This document shows, one piece after another, positions 9,578-18,912 of a DNA stretch of 64,000 nt (position 1 is the stretch's first letter; every line of letters begins with the position of its first letter). The position numbers and the translations under genes are program-made. The stretch comes from Pedobacter cryoconitis (GTDB lineage Bacteria > Bacteroidota > Bacteroidia > Sphingobacteriales > Sphingobacteriaceae). Below the pieces are notes generated by a model, which was not told the origin of the DNA, searched no databases, and saw only the letters and a program-made list of their open reading frames with translations. The DNA lies in NCBI RefSeq assembly GCF_014200605.1, contig NZ_JACHCE010000005.1, forward strand, positions 124,001-188,000. The letters run 5' to 3'.

Positions 9578-10852
9578 ATGAATTACCTGGATATACTAGA
9601 TCAGGTCAGAGCGCATGTCTCGAACTTGTTTCACACTAAAAAAGACGAGAGGTTAATCTACCATAACCTGCAGCATACTGAACAGGTCGTTAAAGCTACA
9701 GTGAAAATAGCTAATCATTACCAATTATCAGATCATGATTTTTTTATTGTTAATGCGGCTGCATGGTTCCATGATATTGGTTATTTAACCAGTTGCGAGA
9801 AACATGAAGAGCGGGGGGCAGCACAGGCAAAAGAATTTCTGGAATCCAAAGGTACAGAACCTGAGATCACCAGCCTGGTGATGAATTGTATCCTGGCTAC
9901 TCAAATGCCTCAGCATCCGGTTGGCCTGTTAGAGGAAATTGTATGTGATGCAGATCTTTTTCACCTGGGCAGCGATGATTTTAAAGAAAGAAATAAACTG
10001 ATGCGCAGGGAAGCAATTGCTTTTAAGGGAATAGATATTGATAGGCATGAGTGGCGTTTAAAAACAATCATGCTTTTTGAAGCGCATCACTATCATACTG
10101 ATTACTGTATTGACTTACTCGCTGCGAAAAAAGAACTGAACCTGAATGGGTTGAAGGAGAAGCAGATTAAAGATGAACATGAAAAAGCAAAAGAGGAGAA
10201 AGTTAAGGATGTTGTCCTGAAAAGTGACACACATCAGCATGAACTGGTAAATGCAGAACGTAAAATTGAAATAGTGGCTGATAAAAAGAAAGATAAAAAA
10301 GAAGAAAAGAAAAAAAATGACCGTCCTGATAAGGGGATAGAAACCATGTTCAGGATTTCTTCAGGTAACCACCAGCGATTAAGTGATATGGCCGATAATA
10401 AGGCACACATCATGATTTCCACCAACTCTATTATTTTGTCCGTGATCTTAAGTATTCTGCTGCGTAAACTAGAGGATAACCCGCATTTGATTATCCCTAC
10501 TTTAATCCTGCTGGTTATCTGTGTAGTGACCATGGTGTTTTCAATTCTGGCTACCAGACCAACTGTACCTCCCGGAACTTTTACACATCAGGACATAGAA
10601 GAAAAGAAGGTGAACTTGTTGTTCTTCGGTAATTTTTACCGGATGGCCCTGCCTGATTATGTCGAAGGAATGCAGAAAATGATGGAAGACAGAGAGTTTC
10701 TGTATGGCAGCCTGATCCGTGATTTATATTCTCAGGGAGTTGTTTTAGGCCGTAAATACCGCTTGCTAAGAATTGCGTATAATGTATTTATGTTCGGTAT
10801 TATTGCTTCTGTTCTTGCATTTGTTATTGCCAGTGCGATAGTAGCCTTATAA
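9578..10852 (+). CDS. HD-domain phosphohydrolase fused to Pycsar-effector-like (PycTM) membrane domain
   Basis: A 424-residue protein. Residues about 20-190 form an HD domain with metal ligands readable as His33, His65-Asp66 (WFHDIGY) and Asp124; such domains hydrolyse phosphate esters, often of signalling nucleotides. A Lys/Glu-rich linker (about 195-255) follows. Residues about 258-424 resemble the PycTM effector domain of Pycsar defence: a conserved segment of the NHQRLSDMADNKAHI type leading into a membrane helix, a second helix near 305-325 and a last one at the C-terminus. No pyrimidine cyclase gene is next to it. It ends 7 bases before ppk1, so it is probably co-transcribed with polyphosphate kinase. 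The start was chosen as the ATG after the TetR stop; an upstream TTG overlaps the TetR gene. Substrate and trigger are unknown. Confidence 0.85.
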   Translation: MNYLDILDQVRAHVSNLFHTKKDERLIYHNLQHTEQVVKATVKIANHYQLSDHDFFIVNAAAWFHDIGYLTSCEKHEERGAAQAKEFLESKGTEPEITSLVMNCILATQMPQHPVGLLEEIVCDADLFHLGSDDFKERNKLMRREAIAFKGIDIDRHEWRLKTIMLFEAHHYHTDYCIDLLAAKKELNLNGLKEKQIKDEHEKAKEEKVKDVVLKSDTHQHELVNAERKIEIVADKKKDKKEEKKKNDRPDKGIETMFRISSGNHQRLSDMADNKAHIMISTNSIILSVILSILLRKLEDNPHLIIPTLILLVICVVTMVFSILATRPTVPPGTFTHQDIEEKKVNLLFFGNFYRMALPDYVEGMQKMMEDREFLYGSLIRDLYSQGVVLGRKYRLLRIAYNVFMFGIIASVLAFVIASAIVAL

Positions 10853-10859
10853 AGACCAG

Positions 10860-12923
10860 ATGAAAGAATATTCCTTTTTTAATCGTGACCTGAGCTGGTT
10901 GAGTTTCAATGAGCGTGTGCTGATGGAGGCAGAGAATGAACATGTCCCTTTACTGGAGCGAATCAGGTTCTTGTCTATTTATTCTTCTAATCTGGATGAA
11001 TTTTATCGGGTAAGAATGCCGGTACTGATGGCTATCGATAATTTTGACGACAATACAGGATTAAATAATAACTATTATAAAGCACAGTTTTTAATCAATC
11101 AGCAGCAGCAGCGGTTTGGGCATTTACTGGCTAATCAGATCTTACCCGCATTGAAAGCCAAAAATATTCACTGGCTGTATAATGAAACTATTCCTGAATT
11201 GATCACTGATCAGACGGCCCGGATTTTCTTTAATGAGGTTCTGGCTTATATCAGGTTGTTTTCAGTAGCTAAAGATGAAAACGGTTTTTTTGCTGAAAAT
11301 AACAAATTGTACCAGGCTGTTATCTTATCGGATGCGGCCGGAACAGAACGTTTAGAACTGATCACAATTCCTTCGGATGATTTGCCGAGGTTATATGCGG
11401 TAAGTAAAGATGATCAGCAATATGTAGTGTTTCTGGATGATATTATCCGGGACAACCTGCACTATCTTTTTCCGGCTGAAAAAATAATTGGTGTATTTAA
11501 TATCAAGATCACCAGAAATGCAGAGCTGAATATAAAGGAGGAAATTGATGACCTGGATGAAGACATTACAATTGCACTGGAAAAGGAATTAAAGAAACGT
11601 GACCTGGGAATTGCTACACGGTTTTTATGTCAGCCAGGTATACCGCTCAGGTATCTTTACAAGATCATTTATGCGCTTAATTTAGAAAACTCTGCTGTTG
11701 TGGAAGGTGGATACTATCACAACATGAAGGATTTGAGTAATTTCCCGCTCCAGGAGCCAGAGTTAAACTATCCTAAATGGCCTGCTTTACCAAATTTACT
11801 GTTAAAGAAAGACGAGACCCTTTTTGAACAGATCCAGAAAAAGGATCTGATGATTCATGTTCCCTATCAAAACTATGATCCTGTATTAAGGTTCTTTAAT
11901 GAAGCTGCAAATGATAGTTTCGTAGAAGAAATTTATGTGACCCTTTACCGGGTAGCAGATAATTCCAGGATTGTCAATGCTTTAATGACCGCAGCGAAAA
12001 ATGGTAAAAAAGTCTCGGTCATGGTCGAGCTGAAAGCCAGATTCGATGAAGCCAATAATATTAAATGGGCTTCCAGAATGAAAGCTTCGGGAGTGAAAAT
12101 TATCTATAGCAATAAAGAGCTAAAGGTCCATGCAAAGGTTGCACTGGTAAAGAGGAAAATCAGAGACCAGGTGCAATACCTGGGTTTACTGGCAACGGGG
12201 AACCTGAATGAATCTACAGCAAGATTTTATACGGACCATATCCTGCTCACTGCCAATCAGGTGATGTTAGCAGAGTTAGAACAGCTTTTTGGTTTCTTAA
12301 GAAAGAAAAAGAAAAAACCACTGCTGGAAGATGCAATTAATTTTGAACATTTACTGGTTGCACAATTCAATCTTCAGCAGAAGTTTATTGAATTGACCGA
12401 CCGGGAAATCACTAATGCCAGAAAGGGTTTACCAGCTGGTATTATCATCAAGATGAATAATCTGGAAGAACGTGTTCTGATTACTAAATTATATGAAGCT
12501 TCGAATGCCGGAGTTCAGGTTCAGCTGATTGTAAGAAGCGTATGCTGTCTGATTCCCGGGGTTAAAGGGCAAAGTGAAAACATTAAGATCAAACGTATTG
12601 TAGACAGATATCTGGAACATGGAAGAATCTTCCTTTTCCATAACAATGGCTCCAACGATGTTTTTATGGGATCGGCCGACTGGATGAATAGAAATATTTA
12701 CGGGAGGATAGAGGTATGTTTTCCAATCTATGACCAGGAATTGAAAATAAGACTGATAGAAATCTTAAATTTACAATTAGAGGATACCGTTCAGGCAGTT
12801 GAACTGAATGAAGAATTACAAAATAATTATTGTGCCGGAGAGGTTAATATACGTTCTCAGGAAGCTATTTATGGTTTTCTAAAAGGAATTACTACTCAGG
12901 CCACCGAATCTAATACAACATGA
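10860..12923 (+). CDS. ppk1: polyphosphate kinase 1
   Basis: A 687-residue enzyme, the normal length for PPK1, which reversibly makes inorganic polyphosphate from ATP. The N-terminus FNRDLSWLSFNERVLMEA is the family's opening motif. Phosphorylated and catalytic histidines are readable as His424 (KVHAKVALVKR) and His594 (FLFHNNGSND), matching the His435/His592 pair of the E. coli enzyme. NIYGRIEVCFPI near the end is also conserved. The downstream lipoprotein gene overlaps its stop by four bases (ATGA), a sign of coupling. Nothing is truncated. Confidence 0.97.
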   Translation: MKEYSFFNRDLSWLSFNERVLMEAENEHVPLLERIRFLSIYSSNLDEFYRVRMPVLMAIDNFDDNTGLNNNYYKAQFLINQQQQRFGHLLANQILPALKAKNIHWLYNETIPELITDQTARIFFNEVLAYIRLFSVAKDENGFFAENNKLYQAVILSDAAGTERLELITIPSDDLPRLYAVSKDDQQYVVFLDDIIRDNLHYLFPAEKIIGVFNIKITRNAELNIKEEIDDLDEDITIALEKELKKRDLGIATRFLCQPGIPLRYLYKIIYALNLENSAVVEGGYYHNMKDLSNFPLQEPELNYPKWPALPNLLLKKDETLFEQIQKKDLMIHVPYQNYDPVLRFFNEAANDSFVEEIYVTLYRVADNSRIVNALMTAAKNGKKVSVMVELKARFDEANNIKWASRMKASGVKIIYSNKELKVHAKVALVKRKIRDQVQYLGLLATGNLNESTARFYTDHILLTANQVMLAELEQLFGFLRKKKKKPLLEDAINFEHLLVAQFNLQQKFIELTDREITNARKGLPAGIIIKMNNLEERVLITKLYEASNAGVQVQLIVRSVCCLIPGVKGQSENIKIKRIVDRYLEHGRIFLFHNNGSNDVFMGSADWMNRNIYGRIEVCFPIYDQELKIRLIEILNLQLEDTVQAVELNEELQNNYCAGEVNIRSQEAIYGFLKGITTQATESNTT

Positions 12924-13792
12924 AAAAAGCACTCTTGAAAAAGCTTAATTTTCTTATCCCAGTCCTTATCCTTATTGGGTTTTATGCTTGTAAACCAGCC
13001 AGACAATCTTATACAAGCCCTAAAGGATATGATTTGAGCCATCCTGAGAAATTTATCATGCCCGAAAGTCTGCAGGAGATTTCGGGTATTGCCTTTTATA
13101 AGGGTAAAAGTGATACCGTTTATTCTATACAGGATGAAGACGGCCGTCTTTTCAAACAGGCATGGGGAATTAAAAAACAACAGCATACTGTTTTTGGTAA
13201 AAAGGGTGATTATGAAGATCTGGCAATTTTGAACGAAACAGTGATCATTCTCAGAAGTGATGGCACGCTGTATACATTCCCTTTTAGTGAAGCCACAAAA
13301 GCTAAAGCGGATCAGATCAAAGTATGGGATGATATTTTGCCAGATGGAGAATATGAAAGCATTTATGCTGACCAGCAAACCAATCAGCTTTACCTCCCTT
13401 GTAAAAATTGTAAACAGGATAAAAAGGATAAAACGATGTCGGGTTCTATTTTTACCTATAACCCGGCTAAAAAAGAACTAATTGCCTCAGGTACTTTTTC
13501 TATGGATCTAAGGGCGCTGATCGATAAAGGTCAGATCCTTAAAACAGGCTTAAAAGCATCAGCCTTAACTAAAGATCCGCATTCCGGAGACTGGTATATT
13601 CTTTCGTCAGTCAATAAATTGCTGGTTGTAGCCAGCCCGGACTGGAAAGTTAAAAGTGTACACAGATTAAACACCGCTACTTTTGTACAACCCGAGGGGT
13701 TGGCTTTTGATAAAGAGATGAACCTTTACATCTCTAATGAAGGGGATGAACTGAATTCGGGGAATATCCTGAAGTTTAAGTTTAAACCTTAA
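12920..13792 (+). CDS. SdiA-regulated-type lipoprotein
   Basis: A 290-residue protein with a lipoprotein signal: charged start, hydrophobic stretch, then lipobox IGFYAC with Cys at about residue 24, so it is probably membrane-anchored outside the cytoplasm. The rest has a beta-propeller-like pattern with segments such as LQEISGIAF near the start and VQPEGLAFDKEMNLYISNEG at the end, as in the SdiA-regulated family. No enzymatic residues are recognised. Its start codon overlaps the ppk1 stop, so it belongs to the polyphosphate kinase transcript. The role is unknown; phosphodiesterase-like or binding functions have been suggested for similar folds but are not supported here. Confidence 0.8.
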   Translation: MKKALLKKLNFLIPVLILIGFYACKPARQSYTSPKGYDLSHPEKFIMPESLQEISGIAFYKGKSDTVYSIQDEDGRLFKQAWGIKKQQHTVFGKKGDYEDLAILNETVIILRSDGTLYTFPFSEATKAKADQIKVWDDILPDGEYESIYADQQTNQLYLPCKNCKQDKKDKTMSGSIFTYNPAKKELIASGTFSMDLRALIDKGQILKTGLKASALTKDPHSGDWYILSSVNKLLVVASPDWKVKSVHRLNTATFVQPEGLAFDKEMNLYISNEGDELNSGNILKFKFKP

Positions 13793-13831
13793 AAAAACAA
13801 AGAATTTAACGCTTCTAATTGAAAATTAAAA

Positions 13832-16189
13832 ATGCAGGCAATAACTATCGACTTGAACAAGTACGTGTGTGGGAATGAAGAAAATGGGATGAAGGCTGAT
13901 ATCCGGCTTTCATTAAAACCATTTATTACATTTCTTACTGAAAAGATCAAAGTAGAAAAAACGGCCAAAATAAATTTCTATAACTATTTGCTGGAGCAGT
14001 TTTCTGCTTTTCCAGAATTAATGGAGCCTATTCCTGCAGCCAGTGTGAACAGGTACAATCACCTGTTTGAACTGATATATACGGCGTTGTCACCCATCAT
14101 TAATGATGAAAAAGAGCAGCTCTGGGCATTGAGTAAACCTGTATGCCCTTGTTTTTACTATGGAACAAATGCTTTTTATAAGGTTTTACTGGATGATAAA
14201 AAAGAGAGTCTGAATACTGATCTGGCACTTCCTTCTCAAAAGGAATTGCAAAATACAATGCTGACAACCCTGTACAACCTGGTGATGCAGAAGTTTTACA
14301 ATTTTAGCCTGGCAACCAATCAGCATATTATAAAATCTATTGTTGATCATCAGACACAGCTGCTTAGATATTACCGGTTAAATATAGATACCCGGTTTGT
14401 TGAGATTACAAGTAATAGAGCTTTACCTGAACTTACCCTTCAAAATGTAAAAGAGTACATGCAGGATGAAAGCAGTAATCTGGAAACGCTGACTACTTTA
14501 TTACCTTCTGAGATGTTTCGTGTCGAAGGTATTGCTATTGTCAGTTTAGTGGATATTACGGCCGATTATGCGTTGGAATCTATTAAGAATGCTATTATTT
14601 CGCATAATCAGTGTCAGGTAGGATGGAGTACTTCTGCAATTTCTACTGCACTGAAATCTTTGGTGGGAAGTGACCAGATAGAATTTGGATTATTGCCTTA
14701 TTTAAAACTGAACGACAAGACCCTGCCTTATTTCCATGAAGGTTTCCAAAGTGTCATCATCCAGCAGGCCAAACTCAACGGGGTAGCAGAAGCAGAATAT
14801 GCTGAATTAGTTAAAACGTTTGTTGCTAATCCACGCAGGTTGATTTTTCCGGAAATTAATCTGGAAGAATATTCTACCTATCCGATGCTAAAGCTGATTG
14901 CAGATGCAGGTATAAAATCTTATGCTATTTTTCCACTGTATTACAATGCGAAACTGATCGGCTGTTTAGAGCTTTATACCAGGGACAGGTCTGCTTTTAA
15001 TGGCAATACCCTTTCTAAAATTGAAAGTGCCTTTCCTTTGCTGGCCCAGCTTTATCAGAATGTTATTATTGATTTTAACAATGAAATTACTGCAATCGTC
15101 ACAGATAAGTTTACGTCCCTGCAGCCTTCTGTATCCTGGCGTTTTAATCAGGCAGCTTACAACTATATGGTTTCGGGCGGCTGGGAAAAAAATCTGCCTA
15201 TAGAACCGATTTATTTTAAGGATGTACATCCTTTTTATGGAGCGATAGATATCAGAAATTCCAGTATTGAACGTAACCTGATGATCAGGAAAGATCTGTT
15301 TGCCCATTTTGAGATTTTGGAAATCACCCTGGGAAATCTGAAATCGATTATACCTGAAGTGCTGGAAGATGATTTTCCGAGACAGGAATCCGCATGGGAC
15401 CATAAAGGTTTTGATGAGATATCTGACCGGGAGATTATGAAAACTGATGATTACTTACAACATCAGCTTCCTCCTTATCTGAATGTACTCAAAGAAATTT
15501 ACCCTGAGTCAGAAAAGATAATCGGTGAATATTTTGAACTGACACGTCCAGGAGGGAAGATTTTTGAGAACAGGGATAATTATGAAGCCAGCATGCAGGC
15601 CATTAACCGTGCAGTGAACGGACATCTGGATAAATTCAATGCCGAATTGCAACTGGAGTATCCTTGTTATTTTGAGAAATTCAGAACTGACGGGGTAGAA
15701 TTTGATATTTATCTGGGCCATTCAATAGCTCCAGATATAGATTTCAGAGCAGACTTACTGGCCGATTTCAGATTGAGGCAGCTGAAAGCAATCGCTGAGA
15801 TAACCAGGATAACCGCTAAACTGAAACCATCACTGGCTATCCCTATGGAGACTACGCAGTTAATCTTTGTTTATGAAAAGATTATTGACATTAGTTTCCG
15901 TATTGATGAGCAAAGATTTGATGTCGAAGGAAGTTATAACATCCGGTATCAGATGGTGAAGAAAAGAATTGATAAAGCCCATGTCAAAGACAGTACGGAA
16001 CGTTTGACACAACCAGGAAAAATTGCAATTGTCTACTTCAATGGTTCAGAAGCAGATGAATATATAGCTTATATCCGTAAATTACAGCAAGAGCAGTTGC
16101 TGACAGATCAGATCGAATACCTTGAAGTAGAAGAATTACAAGGGGTTGAAGGACTTAAAGCATTGCGTGTAGAAGTAGTCATCAAATAG
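13832..16189 (+). CDS. GAF-domain protein of unknown function
   Basis: A 785-residue, apparently soluble protein without signal peptide or membrane helix. A GAF-like region lies around residues 300-420 (segments such as AGIKSYAIFPLYY and LIGCLELYTRD). The N-terminal third and the C-terminal half are helical and do not resemble a kinase, cyclase, EAL or GGDEF domain, so no output domain is seen. It starts 39 bases after the lipoprotein gene and 25 bases before the next gene, placing it inside the polyphosphate kinase run. A sensory or scaffolding function is the most that can be inferred. Confidence 0.75.
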   Translation: MQAITIDLNKYVCGNEENGMKADIRLSLKPFITFLTEKIKVEKTAKINFYNYLLEQFSAFPELMEPIPAASVNRYNHLFELIYTALSPIINDEKEQLWALSKPVCPCFYYGTNAFYKVLLDDKKESLNTDLALPSQKELQNTMLTTLYNLVMQKFYNFSLATNQHIIKSIVDHQTQLLRYYRLNIDTRFVEITSNRALPELTLQNVKEYMQDESSNLETLTTLLPSEMFRVEGIAIVSLVDITADYALESIKNAIISHNQCQVGWSTSAISTALKSLVGSDQIEFGLLPYLKLNDKTLPYFHEGFQSVIIQQAKLNGVAEAEYAELVKTFVANPRRLIFPEINLEEYSTYPMLKLIADAGIKSYAIFPLYYNAKLIGCLELYTRDRSAFNGNTLSKIESAFPLLAQLYQNVIIDFNNEITAIVTDKFTSLQPSVSWRFNQAAYNYMVSGGWEKNLPIEPIYFKDVHPFYGAIDIRNSSIERNLMIRKDLFAHFEILEITLGNLKSIIPEVLEDDFPRQESAWDHKGFDEISDREIMKTDDYLQHQLPPYLNVLKEIYPESEKIIGEYFELTRPGGKIFENRDNYEASMQAINRAVNGHLDKFNAELQLEYPCYFEKFRTDGVEFDIYLGHSIAPDIDFRADLLADFRLRQLKAIAEITRITAKLKPSLAIPMETTQLIFVYEKIIDISFRIDEQRFDVEGSYNIRYQMVKKRIDKAHVKDSTERLTQPGKIAIVYFNGSEADEYIAYIRKLQQEQLLTDQIEYLEVEELQGVEGLKALRVEVVIK

Positions 16190-16214
16190 ATTAAGCTAAA
16201 AACAGATTAAATTA

Positions 16215-18818
16215 ATGCACATCATACCCAGAAAATATAAGATAGAAGCGAATCCGGCAGTATTATTAATTACCCTGTCTTTTTTTTTGCCGTTCCTGAC
16301 AAATGCACAGCAGCAGCGTACAAAGGATTCTATTACCGTAGCGATTTCCCCTGCCTATGATTCTGTTTCTAAAACACACCGTTTCTTTTTAGGTGAAAAC
16401 TACCGCAAGTTATGGGCTACCCCTGTACGTATGCGGATTGTTGACCTGCAGAAAGAACATGGGGGGATGAAAGTTATACAACTGGGTGGAGGAATGCAGA
16501 CCAGGTCTTTACGTTTAGAAGATGCTTCGGGACGTGAATGGGCGCTGAGAACGATACAGAAATATCCCGAAAGAGGTCTTCCAAAGAACCTGAGGGCAAC
16601 TATTGCTAAAGATATTGTACAGGATCAGATTTCTACCGGGCATCCTTTTTCGGCATTGATTGTTCCCCCTTTAGCAGATGCGCTTGATATTCCCCATGCT
16701 AATCCTGAGATCGTTTATATTGGTGATGATCCCGGTCTGGGTGAGTATAGAAAAGATTTTGCCAATGCAGCTTATCTTTTAGAAGAACGCATGCCAGCCG
16801 GTTATGAAAAAAGTGATAATACGATCAAAGCGCAGCGAAAAGCCGAAGAAGACAATGACACCCATATCGAACAGAAATTAGTATTAAGGGCAAGGCTCCT
16901 TGATTTTATTGTGGGTGATTGGGACAGGCATGAAGACAACTGGAGATGGCTGAAAATAGAAGATAAAAAGAAAGATGAAAAAGTGTATATCCCTGTTCCG
17001 CGTGACCGGGATAAGGTTTTTTATAAAACCTCTGGTGTATTCCCCTGGATACTTTCTCATCAGTGGCTGAAAGCTAACCTGCAACCATATGATCCGGAAA
17101 TCAGGGCGGTTGACCAGTGGAATTTTAACCAGCGTTATTTCGACAGATATTTTCTGAGTGGCCTGAGTGAAAAAGACTGGAAAGAAGAAATCAGCTATGT
17201 ACAGGAGAAGCTAACATCTGCCATATTGAGAAAGGCAATGCTGCTGATGCCAGCCAATATTTTTGCAGAAGGCGGGGAGGAAACCCTTAAAATAATGATT
17301 GCCCGCAAAGATAATCTGGAGAAAAGTGCGCTGGCATATTATCGTTTTCTTGCAATTACTGTTGAAATTCCTGCTTCTGATAAAAGAGAATATTTTGAAG
17401 TCAGGCACAAGAAAAATGGAAATATTGAGCTGACTGTCAATAATATTAAAAAGAATGGGGAAACAGGCCGGAAGTTATATCACCGTACTTTTGACCACAA
17501 GCTGACCCGCGAAATCCGGTTATACGGTATGGGTGGGGATGATGTTTTTGAAGTGACCGGAGAGACTAAGTCTCCAATCACGGTCCGTATGATTGGCGGT
17601 GATGGTAAGGACCGTTTTGAGATTAGTAAAGATCTGAAAAATAAATCTAATACTTATGTTTACGACCGCTCAGACCAGGAGAATGAAATTCCATCTCCAT
17701 CTTTGGCAAAACTTCTTTTGTCAACAGATACAGCTGTGAACCAGTATAATAAGAAGAGTTTTGTATTTGATCAGTTCGGCCCTTTATTCCATGTCAATTA
17801 TAATATTGACCAGGGCATTCAGGCAGGAGCAGGGCTAATTCTGGAGAAACAGGGTTTTAGAAAATCCCCATATGCATCTCACCAGGAATTCTGGGTAGAT
17901 TATTCGACAGGCAGACAATCTTTTATTTTAAGCTATGCCGGAGATTTTAAAAAAGCTATAGGAAATACAGATTTCAAGATTAATGCAAACTTCCTGGGCC
18001 CAAATAACCTGAGTAACTTCTTTGGCCTTGGGAATGAAACTTTATTTATCAAAGATGACCCAAAGGGGATGTCTTATTACAGAAACCGTTACGATTACCT
18101 GACAGCAGATTTTCAGCTCTATAAAAAAATCGATAAATGGACAATTGGTGGTGGATTGGCTACAGAGTTTTATACAAGCAGCCGTCAGGGCAATGAACAT
18201 AGGTTCCTGAATGACTTCAATCAGACTAACCCGGAAGAATCGGTTTTTAATGATCGTGTTTATGCAGGATTGGTTACTGAGGTGAAATATGACTCCAGGG
18301 ATAACATTGCTATTCCAAAAAAAGGGATGTACTGGAATACCAGGATCACTGCTAACCAGCAGCTGAATACTGATCATGAACGTTATGGAAAAATACAATC
18401 GGAATTTCGTTATTATATTAACCCGGGGCATAGCGGTTTTGTTATAGCGAACCGTTTAGGCGGCGGGACAACCTTAGGGAATCCCGAATTTTTCCAGCAA
18501 ATGCAATTAGGTGGGGTACATAACCTGCGCGGTTTCCATACTAACCGTTTCACAGGGAAATCTATGCTCTATTATAACCTTGACCTTCGTCTTAAACTAT
18601 TTGACTTTACTTCTTATATCGTTCCGGGATCAGTTGGCCTTTTAGGCTTTAACGATGTAGGCCGTGTCTGGATGCCAGGCCAATCTTCTAATCAGTGGCA
18701 TCATGGTTACGGCGGCGGACTCTATATTGTTCCTGCAGACCTGATCCTGATACAGGCGGCAGTAGGGTTTTCAAAAGAAAGTACAATGCCTTATATCTCC
18801 ATTGGTTTTAATTTCTAA
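16215..18818 (+). CDS. Omp85-type outer membrane barrel protein with HipA-like kinase signature
   Basis: An 867-residue secreted protein. A signal peptide ends near residue 31 (LTNA then Gln). The region 85-290 carries a glycine-rich strand (LGGGMQTRSLRLED), a conserved basic strand (WALRTIQK), the motif GDWDRHEDNW at 234-243 and PRDRDK at 262-267. The DRHxxN followed by an Asp motif resembles the catalytic and metal-binding loops of HipA/FAM20-like atypical kinases. The C-terminal half (about 500-867) is a surface-antigen/Omp85 barrel: the LRGF motif occurs in GGVHNLRGFHTNRF and the protein ends in Phe. POTRA domains are not obvious. It is the last gene of the ppk1 run. Kinase activity is an inference from motifs only; the fold assignment of the barrel is firmer. 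Confidence 0.75.
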   Translation: MHIIPRKYKIEANPAVLLITLSFFLPFLTNAQQQRTKDSITVAISPAYDSVSKTHRFFLGENYRKLWATPVRMRIVDLQKEHGGMKVIQLGGGMQTRSLRLEDASGREWALRTIQKYPERGLPKNLRATIAKDIVQDQISTGHPFSALIVPPLADALDIPHANPEIVYIGDDPGLGEYRKDFANAAYLLEERMPAGYEKSDNTIKAQRKAEEDNDTHIEQKLVLRARLLDFIVGDWDRHEDNWRWLKIEDKKKDEKVYIPVPRDRDKVFYKTSGVFPWILSHQWLKANLQPYDPEIRAVDQWNFNQRYFDRYFLSGLSEKDWKEEISYVQEKLTSAILRKAMLLMPANIFAEGGEETLKIMIARKDNLEKSALAYYRFLAITVEIPASDKREYFEVRHKKNGNIELTVNNIKKNGETGRKLYHRTFDHKLTREIRLYGMGGDDVFEVTGETKSPITVRMIGGDGKDRFEISKDLKNKSNTYVYDRSDQENEIPSPSLAKLLLSTDTAVNQYNKKSFVFDQFGPLFHVNYNIDQGIQAGAGLILEKQGFRKSPYASHQEFWVDYSTGRQSFILSYAGDFKKAIGNTDFKINANFLGPNNLSNFFGLGNETLFIKDDPKGMSYYRNRYDYLTADFQLYKKIDKWTIGGGLATEFYTSSRQGNEHRFLNDFNQTNPEESVFNDRVYAGLVTEVKYDSRDNIAIPKKGMYWNTRITANQQLNTDHERYGKIQSEFRYYINPGHSGFVIANRLGGGTTLGNPEFFQQMQLGGVHNLRGFHTNRFTGKSMLYYNLDLRLKLFDFTSYIVPGSVGLLGFNDVGRVWMPGQSSNQWHHGYGGGLYIVPADLILIQAAVGFSKESTMPYISIGFNF

Positions 18819-18848
18819 ACTGAGAAATCAGTTTTACAGGATCAAAAT

Positions 18849-18874
18849 GGCTGCCGGCTTTATTACCGGCAGCC
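18849..18874. terminator. hairpin between convergent genes
   Basis: A 9-bp perfect GC-rich stem (GGCTGCCGG / CCGGCAGCC) with an 8-base loop lies between the convergent Omp85 and lipoprotein genes. It lacks a strong T-run on either side, so it is a weak bidirectional terminator candidate. Confidence 0.5.
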
Positions 18875-18912
18875 TGAAACAAAAACACACAACAGTACAG
18901 AAAGTCTTCAGC

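Noticed and set aside
9578..10852. Complete Pycsar defence system
   Set aside because: Only a PycTM-like domain is present; no pyrimidine cyclase (PycC) gene lies next to it.
12896..13378. 160-codon minus-strand frame opposite the lipoprotein gene
   Set aside because: It is a shadow of the lipoprotein gene, which has a lipobox and is translationally coupled to ppk1.
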